Shown in pieces: positions 35,044 to 43,074 of a stretch of DNA of 64,000 bases; position 1 is the stretch's first letter; the number at the start of each line of letters is the position of its first letter. Position numbers and translations under genes: made by a program. Origin of the DNA: Psychrobacillus mangrovi. GTDB lineage: Bacteria; Bacillota; Bacilli; Bacillales_A; Planococcaceae. The stretch is from NCBI RefSeq assembly GCF_037104765.1, contig NZ_JBAWSY010000006.1, positions 62,001 through 126,000 on the forward strand, in the 5' to 3' direction. The notes below the pieces were generated by a model. It ran no database searches and was not told the DNA's origin. It saw only the letters and a list, made by a program, of their open reading frames with translations.

Positions 35044-35850
35044 TTGTCAACAGAAAAATTAGACAATTTCAAACAGTCAGGAGACTATATACAATCCTTA
35101 GATCGAGGTCTACAAGTAATTCAAGCATTCTCTCAACAAAACTCAGCTCTAACGGTTAGTAATGCGGCTAAACTAACAGGTCTTAGTAGACCAACTGTTC
35201 GAAGAATATTACTAACACTAGAACATTTGGGCTTTGCCGAATCAACAAATGGCGTTTTTTCATTAACTGCGCGTACACTTACACTTGGCTATGCTTATCT
35301 TTCTTCCAATAACACATGGAGCATCGCCCATCCGTTCATGAGAGACTTTGTCAATCAAACCGGAGAATCCTGCTCCATTTCAATTCTAGACGGACCTGAA
35401 ATTATATACGTAGCACGTGTTTCTACAAAAAGAATTATGTCTATTAATATTGATGTAGGAACAAGGTTACCAGCGTATGCAACCTCCATGGGTCATGTTC
35501 TACTTGCAGGACTGCCAGAAGAGGAATTGAAGAACTACTTTGATTCAAATGATTTCACTAAATTCACAGACAATACAATTCAAAGTAAAGAACATCTATT
35601 AGAAGTATTAAAAGGGGTGCGTGAAAATAATTGGGGAGGTGTAGATCAACAGCTAGAAGAGGGGCTTCGTTCGATTGCAGTTCCAATCCGAAACTTGCAC
35701 GGTAAAGTAATTGCTGCCATCAACTGCTCTGTTCACGCAGGTCGTATCTCCAGAGATGTGCTTCAAGATAGGTTTTTACCCCAACTGCAAGAAACTGCAG
35801 AAAAAATAAGCAAAGCAATGTCCACAACAAATAACTCGAGATTCATATAA
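35044..35850 (+). CDS. IclR family transcriptional regulator of the catechol operon
   Basis: The 268-residue regulator has an N-terminal winged helix (LDRGLQVIQAFSQQNSALTV through LTGLSRPTVRRILLTLEHLG) and a C-terminal IclR effector domain with GTRLPAYATSMGHVLLAGL. The closest functional types are PcaR/CatR-like IclR proteins that respond to aromatic intermediates. It has a TTG start with AGGGGGT 8 bp upstream. It is divergent from catA, and a palindrome lies between them. Muconate or an aromatic acid is the likely effector, by inference. Confidence 0.9.
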   Translation: MSTEKLDNFKQSGDYIQSLDRGLQVIQAFSQQNSALTVSNAAKLTGLSRPTVRRILLTLEHLGFAESTNGVFSLTARTLTLGYAYLSSNNTWSIAHPFMRDFVNQTGESCSISILDGPEIIYVARVSTKRIMSINIDVGTRLPAYATSMGHVLLAGLPEEELKNYFDSNDFTKFTDNTIQSKEHLLEVLKGVRENNWGGVDQQLEEGLRSIAVPIRNLHGKVIAAINCSVHAGRISRDVLQDRFLPQLQETAEKISKAMSTTNNSRFI

Positions 35851-35888
35851 AACATCCAGGTCATGCTTTATGACCTGGATGTTTTTTT
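35849..35888. terminator. Bidirectional terminator between iclR-type gene and lysE-type gene
   Basis: AAAACATCCAGGTCA and TGACCTGGATGTTTT are a perfect 15-bp inverted repeat with T7 on the plus strand. Confidence 0.93.
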
Positions 35889-36490
35889 ACGCTATTTTTT
35901 GATACCAAATTTTTCACGCCGAATAACAAAAGCACAATACCAACGAATAAGTTTAAGCCCATAATAACATTCGGTTCCAAAAGTATAGTTAAATATGACC
36001 CTAGCATTGATATAATCGTTAGAAATACAAAAGCCGACAATACCGCTCCAAAACCAAAAAAATATAAATCCTTTTGCTTTATATTTTCCTCCCCTATTTT
36101 CGTAGAGAAAACACCAGCCCAAAACAAGATAGTCAATGGATTTGAAAGAGTAAGTAGAAGTGCTTTCCAAAGAGTATTCCCTGCACTTTGTTCCAAGATT
36201 GTAATCGGAGAACTACTAAAAAATTCTATTATATTGCTTATACCAAAAATAATGAGCACAGCAGCGCCAAAATAATGAATAAAACTTTTTAACTTTTTAA
36301 ATTTATTAAGTAGTGCTCCAATACCAAAAATAGCTGCAATTATATAAAAAACATCCACAATCGTAACACCTAATACTCCAATTTCCGCTATATAAAAGCC
36401 CGAAGTCGCAGCAGTCTGAAAGATAAATAAACAGACAGGACCTACTGCTATCTGCAAAAACAATCCAAATTGAAATCCTTTCCAAATCAT
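35861..36490 (-). CDS. LysE family amino-acid exporter
   Basis: The integral membrane protein of about 209 residues has six helices and the LysE/RhtB pattern: GFQFGLFLQIAVGPVCLF at the start, the middle NPLTILFWAGVFSTK. Exporters of this family expel amino acids or analogues. The start ATG at 36490 is preferred (AGGTG 6 bp upstream). It follows an Lrp-type regulator gene with a short overlap, so a local amino-acid-responsive switch is likely. The gene runs into the terminator shared with the IclR gene. Confidence 0.88.
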   Translation of the reverse strand: MIWKGFQFGLFLQIAVGPVCLFIFQTAATSGFYIAEIGVLGVTIVDVFYIIAAIFGIGALLNKFKKLKSFIHYFGAAVLIIFGISNIIEFFSSSPITILEQSAGNTLWKALLLTLSNPLTILFWAGVFSTKIGEENIKQKDLYFFGFGAVLSAFVFLTIISMLGSYLTILLEPNVIMGLNLFVGIVLLLFGVKNLVSKNSVKKHPGHKA

Positions 36491-36495
36491 CCCAT

Positions 36496-36936
36496 TCACC
36501 TATTTATTACTTCTTTCAAAGTAGATAAAACAATTAATGTATTGGATTTCTGAACCCCTTGAATGGTTTTTAATTGCTCACTTAGAAAAAACTCTAATCG
36601 AGACGTATCTTCAATCAGAACTTTTAGCATGTAATCGTACTCGCCTGCCATATGGTGACATTCAATCACCTCGGGAAATTGAATAATCGCATCTCGGAAA
36701 TGTTGAATATTAGCTGCATGGTCTATATTCACAAAAATAACTGCGAGTAATTTATAGCCCATCTCCTCACGATTAACTTTAACCGTATATTGTTCAATAA
36801 TATTTGCTTCATCCAGCTTTCTAATTCTTTCAGACACAGCAGGTACAGAAAGATTCACTTGCTTACTAATTTCAGATGCAGTAGATCGTCCATTTTGCTT
36901 TAAAGCATCTAAAATCTTCACATCGATTATATCCAT
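36496..36936 (-). CDS. Lrp/AsnC family transcriptional regulator
   Basis: The protein of about 146 residues has a winged helix (DIIDVKILDALKQNGRSTAS, VNLSVPAVSERIRKLDEANI) and an AsnC/RAM ligand-binding domain (AVIFVNIDH, VIECHHMAGEYDYMLKV). ATG at 36936 is chosen because AAGGAAG lies upstream. It almost touches the LysE exporter gene, which it probably controls in response to an amino acid. Confidence 0.92.
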   Translation of the reverse strand: MDIIDVKILDALKQNGRSTASEISKQVNLSVPAVSERIRKLDEANIIEQYTVKVNREEMGYKLLAVIFVNIDHAANIQHFRDAIIQFPEVIECHHMAGEYDYMLKVLIEDTSRLEFFLSEQLKTIQGVQKSNTLIVLSTLKEVINR

Positions 36937-37094
36937 TTTTCTGACTTCCTTTTTTAAAGTAATTATAAGCATTATATTAAAAACAATAAATAGTTAAAAG
37001 TAATTTCAATAATTATTAAATAAAATACATTAAAAATCTTAATTTTATTTAATTAATAGAATTATTTTAAACCGTTTTCTTAACAAATTTAAGC

Positions 37095-37142
37095 AATAAA
37101 AAAACCAGACCAGACACCAATAATGGGTTCTGACCTGGCTTT
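37095..37142 (-). terminator. Imperfect hairpin upstream of toxin locus 2
   Basis: On the minus strand AGCCAGGTCAGAACCC pairs imperfectly with GGTGTCTGGTCTGG, followed by T7. It is similar in position to the minus-strand terminator before toxin locus 1. The rest of 36937-37172 is AT-rich with no gene seen. Confidence 0.55.
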
Positions 37143-37172
37143 AAACACAAGGGACAATCGTTCTGATTATGG

Positions 37173-37235
37173 TATAATACATTAACAATTGCATAGCAGG
37201 GTGGGCGGTTGGTCACTTCCTTTAGAAGGAGGTGA
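37173..37235 (+). promoter_or_regulatory. Promoter and sequestered ribosome-binding site of toxin 2
   Basis: GGGACA (37151-37156), 16 bp, TATAAT (37173-37178). The leader repeats GTGGGCGGTTGGTCACTTCC and then AGAAGGAGGTGATG, with CACTTCC able to pair with GGAGGTG as in locus 1. Confidence 0.78.
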
Positions 37236-37240
37236 TGCCT

Positions 37241-37348
37241 TTGACCACATACGAGACATTTAGTTTGTTAATACAGCTAAGCGCTGTACTCATAGCAGCT
37301 TTTTCAATCGTTGTGTCACTGATTATTTTCTTTGTAAAAAAGAAATAA
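37241..37348 (+). CDS. Putative holin-like toxin (type I toxin), copy 2
   Basis: The 35-residue peptide begins (TTG start) MTTYETFSLLIQLSAVLIAA, continues as one hydrophobic helix (FSIVVSLIIFF) and ends in VKKK. It differs from copy 1 at only seven or eight positions and shares the leader, the antisense RNA signals and the mRNA terminator. It belongs to the Hol_Tox type of membrane toxins. The next gene on the right is a LysM-3D gene, as one gene further on at locus 1, which suggests that the two regions arose by duplication. Confidence 0.88.
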   Translation: MTTYETFSLLIQLSAVLIAAFSIVVSLIIFFVKKK

Positions 37349-37473
37349 CCGTCCCCCACTGGTAAGGCGCGGACGATTATTTCAGCGTTCAACCGGACCA
37401 ACCGCTCTTTCTGCGGTTTGCAGTTGTAGGACTGGATATTCGCGTATCCAGTCTTTTTTTATTGTATGTGTAT
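37335..37473 (-). ncRNA. Antisense (antitoxin) RNA of toxin locus 2
   Basis: On the minus strand TTGAAT (37508-37503), 17 bp, TATAAT (37485-37480), the same elements and spacing as locus 1. It ends at the hairpin GAAATAATCGTC/GACGGTTATTTC followed by T6 near 37335, overlapping the last toxin codons. Confidence 0.82.
37432..37460 (+). terminator. Terminator of toxin mRNA 2
   Basis: CTGGATA-TTCGCG-TATCCAG followed by TCTTTTTTT, the same hairpin as at toxin locus 1. Confidence 0.88.
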
Positions 37474-37518
37474 AAGCTCATTATATACAGAATTACTATC
37501 GCATTCAAGCATACGCTT

Positions 37519-38178
37519 TTAATCTATAATTTTAAGCTTAATCTCTTTGACTCCCCATTCGATTGCATGGTCGTAGGATGGAATGAAAACATCTATTCGA
37601 TTTCCTTTAATTGCGCCTCCTGTATCACCAGCAATCGCTTCACCGTAACCTTCTACCCACACCTTTGTGCCAAGTGGAATAATACTTGGATCAACAGCAA
37701 TTACTTTCTCTTCCGGATTGGAACGCAAATCTATCCCATAAGCGGTTGTCCCGGAACAACCATAACAGTAAGCTGTGTAAGCAGTTGCTATGACAAGCAT
37801 CTCATCCTCCGCTAGTGGTGACTTCGTAAAGTTCGCTGATTGTTTGTTGTTAATGATGAGCTCATCCCTCGGGTGAATCGTATGGTCCGTGAGATTATTC
37901 CATTCCTTTAGTGCATTTAACGGAACACTGTGTTCTATAGCAATCTCGTAAAGATTGTCTCCTGCCTCCACTATGTATACTATCGGTTCAGGTATGTCTT
38001 TTGAATCTCCATACGTATCATAATCAACTTTAAAATGCTCTTTCATTATTTCAAAACGGTCTATAGCATTTTTGGTTCCAATACCAAAAGGCTCCGATGC
38101 ATACGACACCGAAACGAATGAAAAAATTAATATTAATGTAAATAAAATGACTTTCAATTTCAAATCTAATCCCTCCAT
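37519..38178 (-). CDS. Secreted LysM and 3D-domain cell-wall protein, copy 2
   Basis: The 219-residue paralogue of the 30132-30908 product has a signal peptide (ending near SYA-SE), one LysM repeat (YIVEAGDNLYEIAIEHSVPL) and a 3D domain with VIATAYTAYCYGCSGTTAYG and GDTGGAIKGN. The linker is shorter than in copy 1. The three 3D-domain aspartates are kept. It probably acts on peptidoglycan outside the membrane. It converges with toxin locus 2; the antisense promoter of that locus lies only 11 bp past its stop codon. Confidence 0.9.
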   Translation of the reverse strand: MEGLDLKLKVILFTLILIFSFVSVSYASEPFGIGTKNAIDRFEIMKEHFKVDYDTYGDSKDIPEPIVYIVEAGDNLYEIAIEHSVPLNALKEWNNLTDHTIHPRDELIINNKQSANFTKSPLAEDEMLVIATAYTAYCYGCSGTTAYGIDLRSNPEEKVIAVDPSIIPLGTKVWVEGYGEAIAGDTGGAIKGNRIDVFIPSYDHAIEWGVKEIKLKIID

Positions 38179-38271
38179 GGCATGTTATCAATAATCACCC
38201 TATATGTATTGCCCTAAAAATACATAAAGCAAACATTTTATCTGATAATTTACCTTGGAGATTACGAAAAA

Positions 38272-38303
38272 CAGACTCAGCATCTATACTGAGTCTGCAT
38301 TTT
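38272..38303. terminator. Terminator beyond the hutI 3' repeat array
   Basis: CAGACTCAG (38272-38280) pairs with CTGAGTCTG (38289-38297), with T runs on both strands. It is the first good terminator downstream of hutI, so the array between would be part of the hut transcript. Confidence 0.85.
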
Positions 38304-38304
38304 T

Positions 38305-38598
38305 TATTCGGTCAGAAATTAGTTTATCCGGTCATATTTCTCTCTATCCGGACGGAAATTAATTTATCCGGTCGTATTTTTATTTATACGGACAGAAATT
38401 AGTTTATCCGGTCACATTTCTATTTATCTGGAAGGAAATTTTTCTATCCGGACGTATTTTTATTTATCAGGTCAGAAACTTTTTATCCGAACGTATTTTT
38501 ATTTATCCGGACAGAAACTTTTCTATCCGGTCGTATTTTTTTCTATACGGAAAGAAATTAATCTATCCGGTCACAAATTTCTATATCCAATCGTTATT
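38305..38598. repeat. Array D: about 15 units of 20 bp (TATCCGGnC)
   Basis: TAT(C)CGG-like starts recur every 20 bp (one unit is 19 bp) from 38305 to 38585. Two unit types tend to alternate: TATCCGGACAGAAATTAGTT-like and TATCCGGTCGTATTTTTATT-like, giving a 40-bp higher-order period. It fills the whole space between the hutI stop codon and the terminator. Confidence 0.93.
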
Positions 38599-39876
38599 CT
38601 ATTTTCTATCAGTAATCACTCCGCCATCCACAACAACTACTCCATTTTTAATAACTGTTTGCGTGTGATTCATACCGTAGAAATATTGCATTTGCTGATA
38701 GTTTGCCACATTCAATATAAGCACATCGGCCTTTTTACCAGCCTCCAGTGTTCCTATTTCATGACCTCGATTAATTGCATACGCCGCATTTATCGTTGTG
38801 GCAGTCAACACTTCCTCCATGGTCATCCCCATGTTCATACAAGCTAAATTCATAATAAATGGCAATGAGATCGTTGGTGATGAACCTGGATTAAAATCTG
38901 TAGAAATTGCTACCGGTACCCCTTCGTCCACCATCAGACGGCCTCTTGCAGATGCGGCTTTTAAGAAGAATGCTGTTCCAGGTAATAAAACTGCAACTGT
39001 TCCCGAGCGAGCCATATCACCTATCCCTTGATCAGATGCGACTAACAAATGCTCTGCAGAAATGGCTCCCACTTCTGCAGCTAGCTCTGCTCCTTCATAA
39101 GGTTCAATTTCATCTGCATGAATTTTAGGAGTCAAGCCATGTTCCTTACCAGCCAATAAAATCTTACGAGACTGCTCTGGTGTGAAAACACCTTTTTCAC
39201 AAAAGACATCATTGAACTCTGCAAGCTTTCTTTCCGCAACTTTTGGGATCATTTCATTAATAACTAAATCCACATACGCATCAGGATTTTCTTTATATTC
39301 AGCTGGAATGGCATGAGCTCCCATAAATGTGCTGACCACATCGATGACATGATTTTCTTGTAGTTTTTTCGCTACTAATAGCTGCTTTTCTTCAGTCTCC
39401 CAATCTAAGCCATAGCCACTTTTCGCTTCCACTGTTGTAATACCATACTTCAAGAAGTCATTTAAATGTTCATATGACTTTTCATATAAGTGATCAAATG
39501 ATGCTTCACGCGTTTTTTTCGTCGTTGCATGAATGCCACCACCTGCATTCATAATCTCCATATAAGTTGCACCGTTTAAGCGCATTTGGAATTCATTTTC
39601 ACGAGTACCACCAAACACTAAATGTGTGTGTGCATCGACTAAGCCAGGCATAACGACTTTGCCAGTAGCATCAATTACTTCTGCTTGTGCTACTAATTCT
39701 GAAAATTGATTTTGAAGCTCTTCCTTCGAACCTACTGCTACAATACGGTTTTCTTCTATTAATACACTACCGTTTTCGATAATATTGAGCTCGCTCATTT
39801 CTTTTCCTGTGCGTGCATTCTGATTATTTGAATTAAGTGTAATCACTTGATTAGCATTTGATATAAGTAAAGTCAT
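38599..39876 (-). CDS. hutI: Imidazolonepropionase
   Basis: HutI opens the imidazolone ring in histidine breakdown (4-imidazolone-5-propionate to N-formimino-L-glutamate). The 425-residue amidohydrolase has the metal motif VDAHTHLVFGG, MNAGGGIHATTKKTR, KSGYGLDWETE, KIHADEIEP and STDFNPGSSPT, all typical. It follows hutU by 6 bp in the operon. The 3' side carries a long tandem repeat array before the terminator. Confidence 0.97.
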   Translation of the reverse strand: MTLLISNANQVITLNSNNQNARTGKEMSELNIIENGSVLIEENRIVAVGSKEELQNQFSELVAQAEVIDATGKVVMPGLVDAHTHLVFGGTRENEFQMRLNGATYMEIMNAGGGIHATTKKTREASFDHLYEKSYEHLNDFLKYGITTVEAKSGYGLDWETEEKQLLVAKKLQENHVIDVVSTFMGAHAIPAEYKENPDAYVDLVINEMIPKVAERKLAEFNDVFCEKGVFTPEQSRKILLAGKEHGLTPKIHADEIEPYEGAELAAEVGAISAEHLLVASDQGIGDMARSGTVAVLLPGTAFFLKAASARGRLMVDEGVPVAISTDFNPGSSPTISLPFIMNLACMNMGMTMEEVLTATTINAAYAINRGHEIGTLEAGKKADVLILNVANYQQMQYFYGMNHTQTVIKNGVVVVDGGVITDRK

Positions 39877-39882
39877 GTATCA

Positions 39883-41553
39883 TCATCCTTTTGTTTTTAA
39901 CATTGGCATATGAACATTCTTTTCCTGTGCCGTTTTAATCGCTATATCATAGCCTGCATCTGCATGACGTACGATCCCCATACCTGGGTCTGATATTAAT
40001 ACTCGATTAATTTTTTCTGCAGCCATTTCTGTTCCATCTGCGACAAGTACTTGACCAGCATGCTGGGAGTAACCCATTCCAACACCACCACCATGATGCA
40101 CGCTTACCCAGCTTGCGCCACCTGCTGTATTCACTAATGCATTTAAAATTGGCCAATCGGAAACTGCATCCGAACCGTCCTTCATCCCTTCCGTTTCACG
40201 GTTAGGAGAGGCAACAGAGCCTGAGTCTAAATGATCGCGTCCAAATACAATTGGCGCTTTTAATTCACCTGAAGCGACCATTTCATTTACTTTTAAAGCA
40301 AAACGGTGACGATCACCATATCCAAGCCAGCAAATACGTGCAGGAAGCCCTTGCCATTTCACCATTTTTTGCGCCATATTAATCCAGTTCACAAGTCCTT
40401 CATCATCCGCAAACATTTCTTTTGCCAGTGCGTCTGTTTTATAAATATCCTCTGGATCTCCTGATAGTGCAGCCCAGCGGAATGGTCCTTTTCCTTCACA
40501 GAATAATGGACGTATATAAGCAGGTACAAATCCTGGGAAATCAAAAGCATTTTTAACACCCATTTCTTGTGCATACTTACGAATATTGTTTCCATAATCA
40601 AATACCTCTGCACCTGCTGTTTGGAAATCAAGCATTGCCTGCACATGGTCTGCCATTGCTTGTTTTGATTTTTGCTCATATAGTTTCGGGTCAGCTTTAC
40701 GTAATTGTAGTGCTTCCTCTAATGACATATGGTTCGGTACATAACCGTTCAATGGATCATGTGCACTTGTTTGATCCGTTACGAAATCTGGTACAATGCC
40801 CCGTTCATAAATTTCTCGATACACATCTGCACAGTTACCAACAAGCCCAATAGAGGCAGGTTCCAATTTGTCTTGAAGAGTCTTAGCCAACTCCAATGCC
40901 TCATCTAAACTCTCCACTAAGTAATCGCAATAGCCTTCTTTTATTTTCCGTTCGATTCTTTTTTTATCTACTTCTATTACTAAAATGACTGCTCCAGCCA
41001 TTTTACCTGCCAATGGTTGAGCACCACTCATGCCGCCCATACCGCCGGTCAAAATCAATTTACCACGTAAATCTGCATTGCCAAACACTTTCTTACCTGC
41101 TTCCACAAAGCTCAAGTAAGTACCCTGTAATATCCCTTGAGCTCCAATATAAATCCAGCTCCCCGCTGTCATTTGTCCATACATCATTAAATCCTTATCT
41201 TCTAATTCATAGAAATGCTCCCAGTTTGCCCATGCAGGCACTAGATTAGAGTTCGCAATTAGCACTCGAGGTGAATGCTCATAGGTGCGGAATACTGCGA
41301 CTGGCTTGCCTGATTGCACAATTAATGTTTCATCATTTTCTAGCACTTTCAATGACTCGATAATTTGTGCATAGCTCTCCCAATTACGCGCTGCCTTTCC
41401 AATGCCACCATAGACAACGAGCTCATCCGGGTTTTCAGCTACCTCTGGATCCAAGTTGTTCATAAGCATGCGCATTGCAGCCTCTTGTGTCCATCCCTTA
41501 CATGATAACTGACTTCCAGTTGGTGCTTTAATATTCTGTAATACGTTTTCCAT
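39883..41553 (-). CDS. hutU: Urocanate hydratase
   Basis: HutU converts urocanate to 4-imidazolone-5-propionate using tightly bound NAD. The 556-residue product has the family's GGIGKAARNWESY, LTGGMGGMSGAQPLA (NAD site) and CWLGYGDRHRFALK segments, with near-normal length. It lies between a transporter gene (15 bp upstream) and hutI. No hutH or hutG occurs in the window, so histidine ammonia-lyase and formiminoglutamase would have to be elsewhere. Confidence 0.97.
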   Translation of the reverse strand: MENVLQNIKAPTGSQLSCKGWTQEAAMRMLMNNLDPEVAENPDELVVYGGIGKAARNWESYAQIIESLKVLENDETLIVQSGKPVAVFRTYEHSPRVLIANSNLVPAWANWEHFYELEDKDLMMYGQMTAGSWIYIGAQGILQGTYLSFVEAGKKVFGNADLRGKLILTGGMGGMSGAQPLAGKMAGAVILVIEVDKKRIERKIKEGYCDYLVESLDEALELAKTLQDKLEPASIGLVGNCADVYREIYERGIVPDFVTDQTSAHDPLNGYVPNHMSLEEALQLRKADPKLYEQKSKQAMADHVQAMLDFQTAGAEVFDYGNNIRKYAQEMGVKNAFDFPGFVPAYIRPLFCEGKGPFRWAALSGDPEDIYKTDALAKEMFADDEGLVNWINMAQKMVKWQGLPARICWLGYGDRHRFALKVNEMVASGELKAPIVFGRDHLDSGSVASPNRETEGMKDGSDAVSDWPILNALVNTAGGASWVSVHHGGGVGMGYSQHAGQVLVADGTEMAAEKINRVLISDPGMGIVRHADAGYDIAIKTAQEKNVHMPMLKTKG

Positions 41554-41568
41554 AATGACACGCCCCTT

Positions 41569-42897
41569 TTAAAATAGTAAAAATGCTATCGGTGTTACTA
41601 GAATTAAAGTCAAAACAACACGTTGGAACCAAATGATAATCATTTGACGAATGGTTAACGGAATATCTGTTGAAAGAATGACAGGTATTACCGCCGAGAA
41701 AAATAAAATCGCTGAAATAGATACAACCGCAACGATGAACTTCGTCATAATCGCCGCGTTTGCCACTAATAAGGATGGTAAAAATATTTCTGCGATAGAC
41801 ACTGCTAAAGCCTTTGCTGTCAGCATTGGTTCTGGTGTTTGTAATGCCCATGTGAATGGTAAGAATATATACGCTACCCAATCGAAGATCGGTGTGTACA
41901 TCGCTAATATCAAACCAAGTAAGCCTATTGAAAGAATGGAAGGCAGTACGCCCATTGTCATGATTAGGCCTTCTTTTAAATGCTGCAAGAGATTTTTCCA
42001 AAGAGGAGGATTGAGTTTTACTGCGTTCATCGCTTCAGCCCAAGCAGTTTGTAATCTTTTTTCGGTTACAATCACTTCTGGATCACCATGCTCTACGATA
42101 TACTCATCTTTTAACTTAGCTATTGGCCAAATACGGGAAGTAATAGCTGTCACTATAAATGTAATGACAAGTGATACCCAGAAGAACCAACCCCAATAAG
42201 CCATTAAATCTAATGTATTCGCAATAACGACCATAAATGTAACAGAAACTGTAGAGAATCCTGTTGCGATGATTGCTGCTTCACGAATTGTATATTTTCC
42301 TTGATTGAACACACGATTTGTCAGCAATAAACCAACGGAATAGCTTCCAACAAATGATGCAACCGCATCTACCGCTGAACGGCCTGGAGTTCTAAAAATC
42401 GGTCGCATAACCGGCTGCATGAATACCCCTATAAACTCAAGCAGACCATAGCTGACTAATAAAGCTAAGAAAATCGCGCCAATCGGTATTAGAACCCCTA
42501 CAGGTTTTATTAACTTATCCATTAGAAACGGCCCTACACTTGGATCGAATAACCATGCTGGCCCTACTCCGAAAATCAGTAAGAGTCCTACGCCTAAGCC
42601 AATTACTTTAAATAAAGACATAATGACACTCACTATATCTTTATTCCATGACTTAGTGACAAATGGATACGCCGCTCCGCAAATTAGCATAATCACAATG
42701 TAAGCGGTAACAAAAGTAGGTACATTCATCGACAACCAACTAACAATATGATCGAGCAGAATGGAAGACTTACCATTGTATGTAAAAGTAACAAAGAAGC
42801 TAAATATTCCAATTAAGCTACAGACAACAAATTTGAAAACAGACATTACATCTGCTCTCTCCCCCTTGATCAATTCCTTTTCTTGAACATTTTCCAT
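41569..42897 (-). CDS. YjiH-like membrane protein of the hut operon
   Basis: The 442-residue protein has about ten to eleven hydrophobic helices and nucleoside-recognition (Gate)-type features such as FRTPGRSAVDAVASFVGSYS. This resembles YjiH-family membrane proteins of unknown transport function. It is the first gene of the operon with hutU and hutI and is divergent from the AraC-type regulator, so uptake of urocanate or histidine is a reasonable inference. The start follows AAAGGGAGTGATGAT. Confidence 0.75.
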   Translation of the reverse strand: MENVQEKELIKGERADVMSVFKFVVCSLIGIFSFFVTFTYNGKSSILLDHIVSWLSMNVPTFVTAYIVIMLICGAAYPFVTKSWNKDIVSVIMSLFKVIGLGVGLLLIFGVGPAWLFDPSVGPFLMDKLIKPVGVLIPIGAIFLALLVSYGLLEFIGVFMQPVMRPIFRTPGRSAVDAVASFVGSYSVGLLLTNRVFNQGKYTIREAAIIATGFSTVSVTFMVVIANTLDLMAYWGWFFWVSLVITFIVTAITSRIWPIAKLKDEYIVEHGDPEVIVTEKRLQTAWAEAMNAVKLNPPLWKNLLQHLKEGLIMTMGVLPSILSIGLLGLILAMYTPIFDWVAYIFLPFTWALQTPEPMLTAKALAVSIAEIFLPSLLVANAAIMTKFIVAVVSISAILFFSAVIPVILSTDIPLTIRQMIIIWFQRVVLTLILVTPIAFLLF

Positions 42898-43074
42898 ATC
42901 ATCACTCCCTTTTTATTATTGTAAAATTCTAAAGATAGAAAGTATATGGAATATTATTATAAAAAAGAGGATTTATTTTGTTTCACGTGGAATAATATTA
43001 AATAAAATAGGTAATTTTTTATATCATTCATTCATTTATTAAAAAATCATAAGAAATAACAGGTGAGGATAAGA

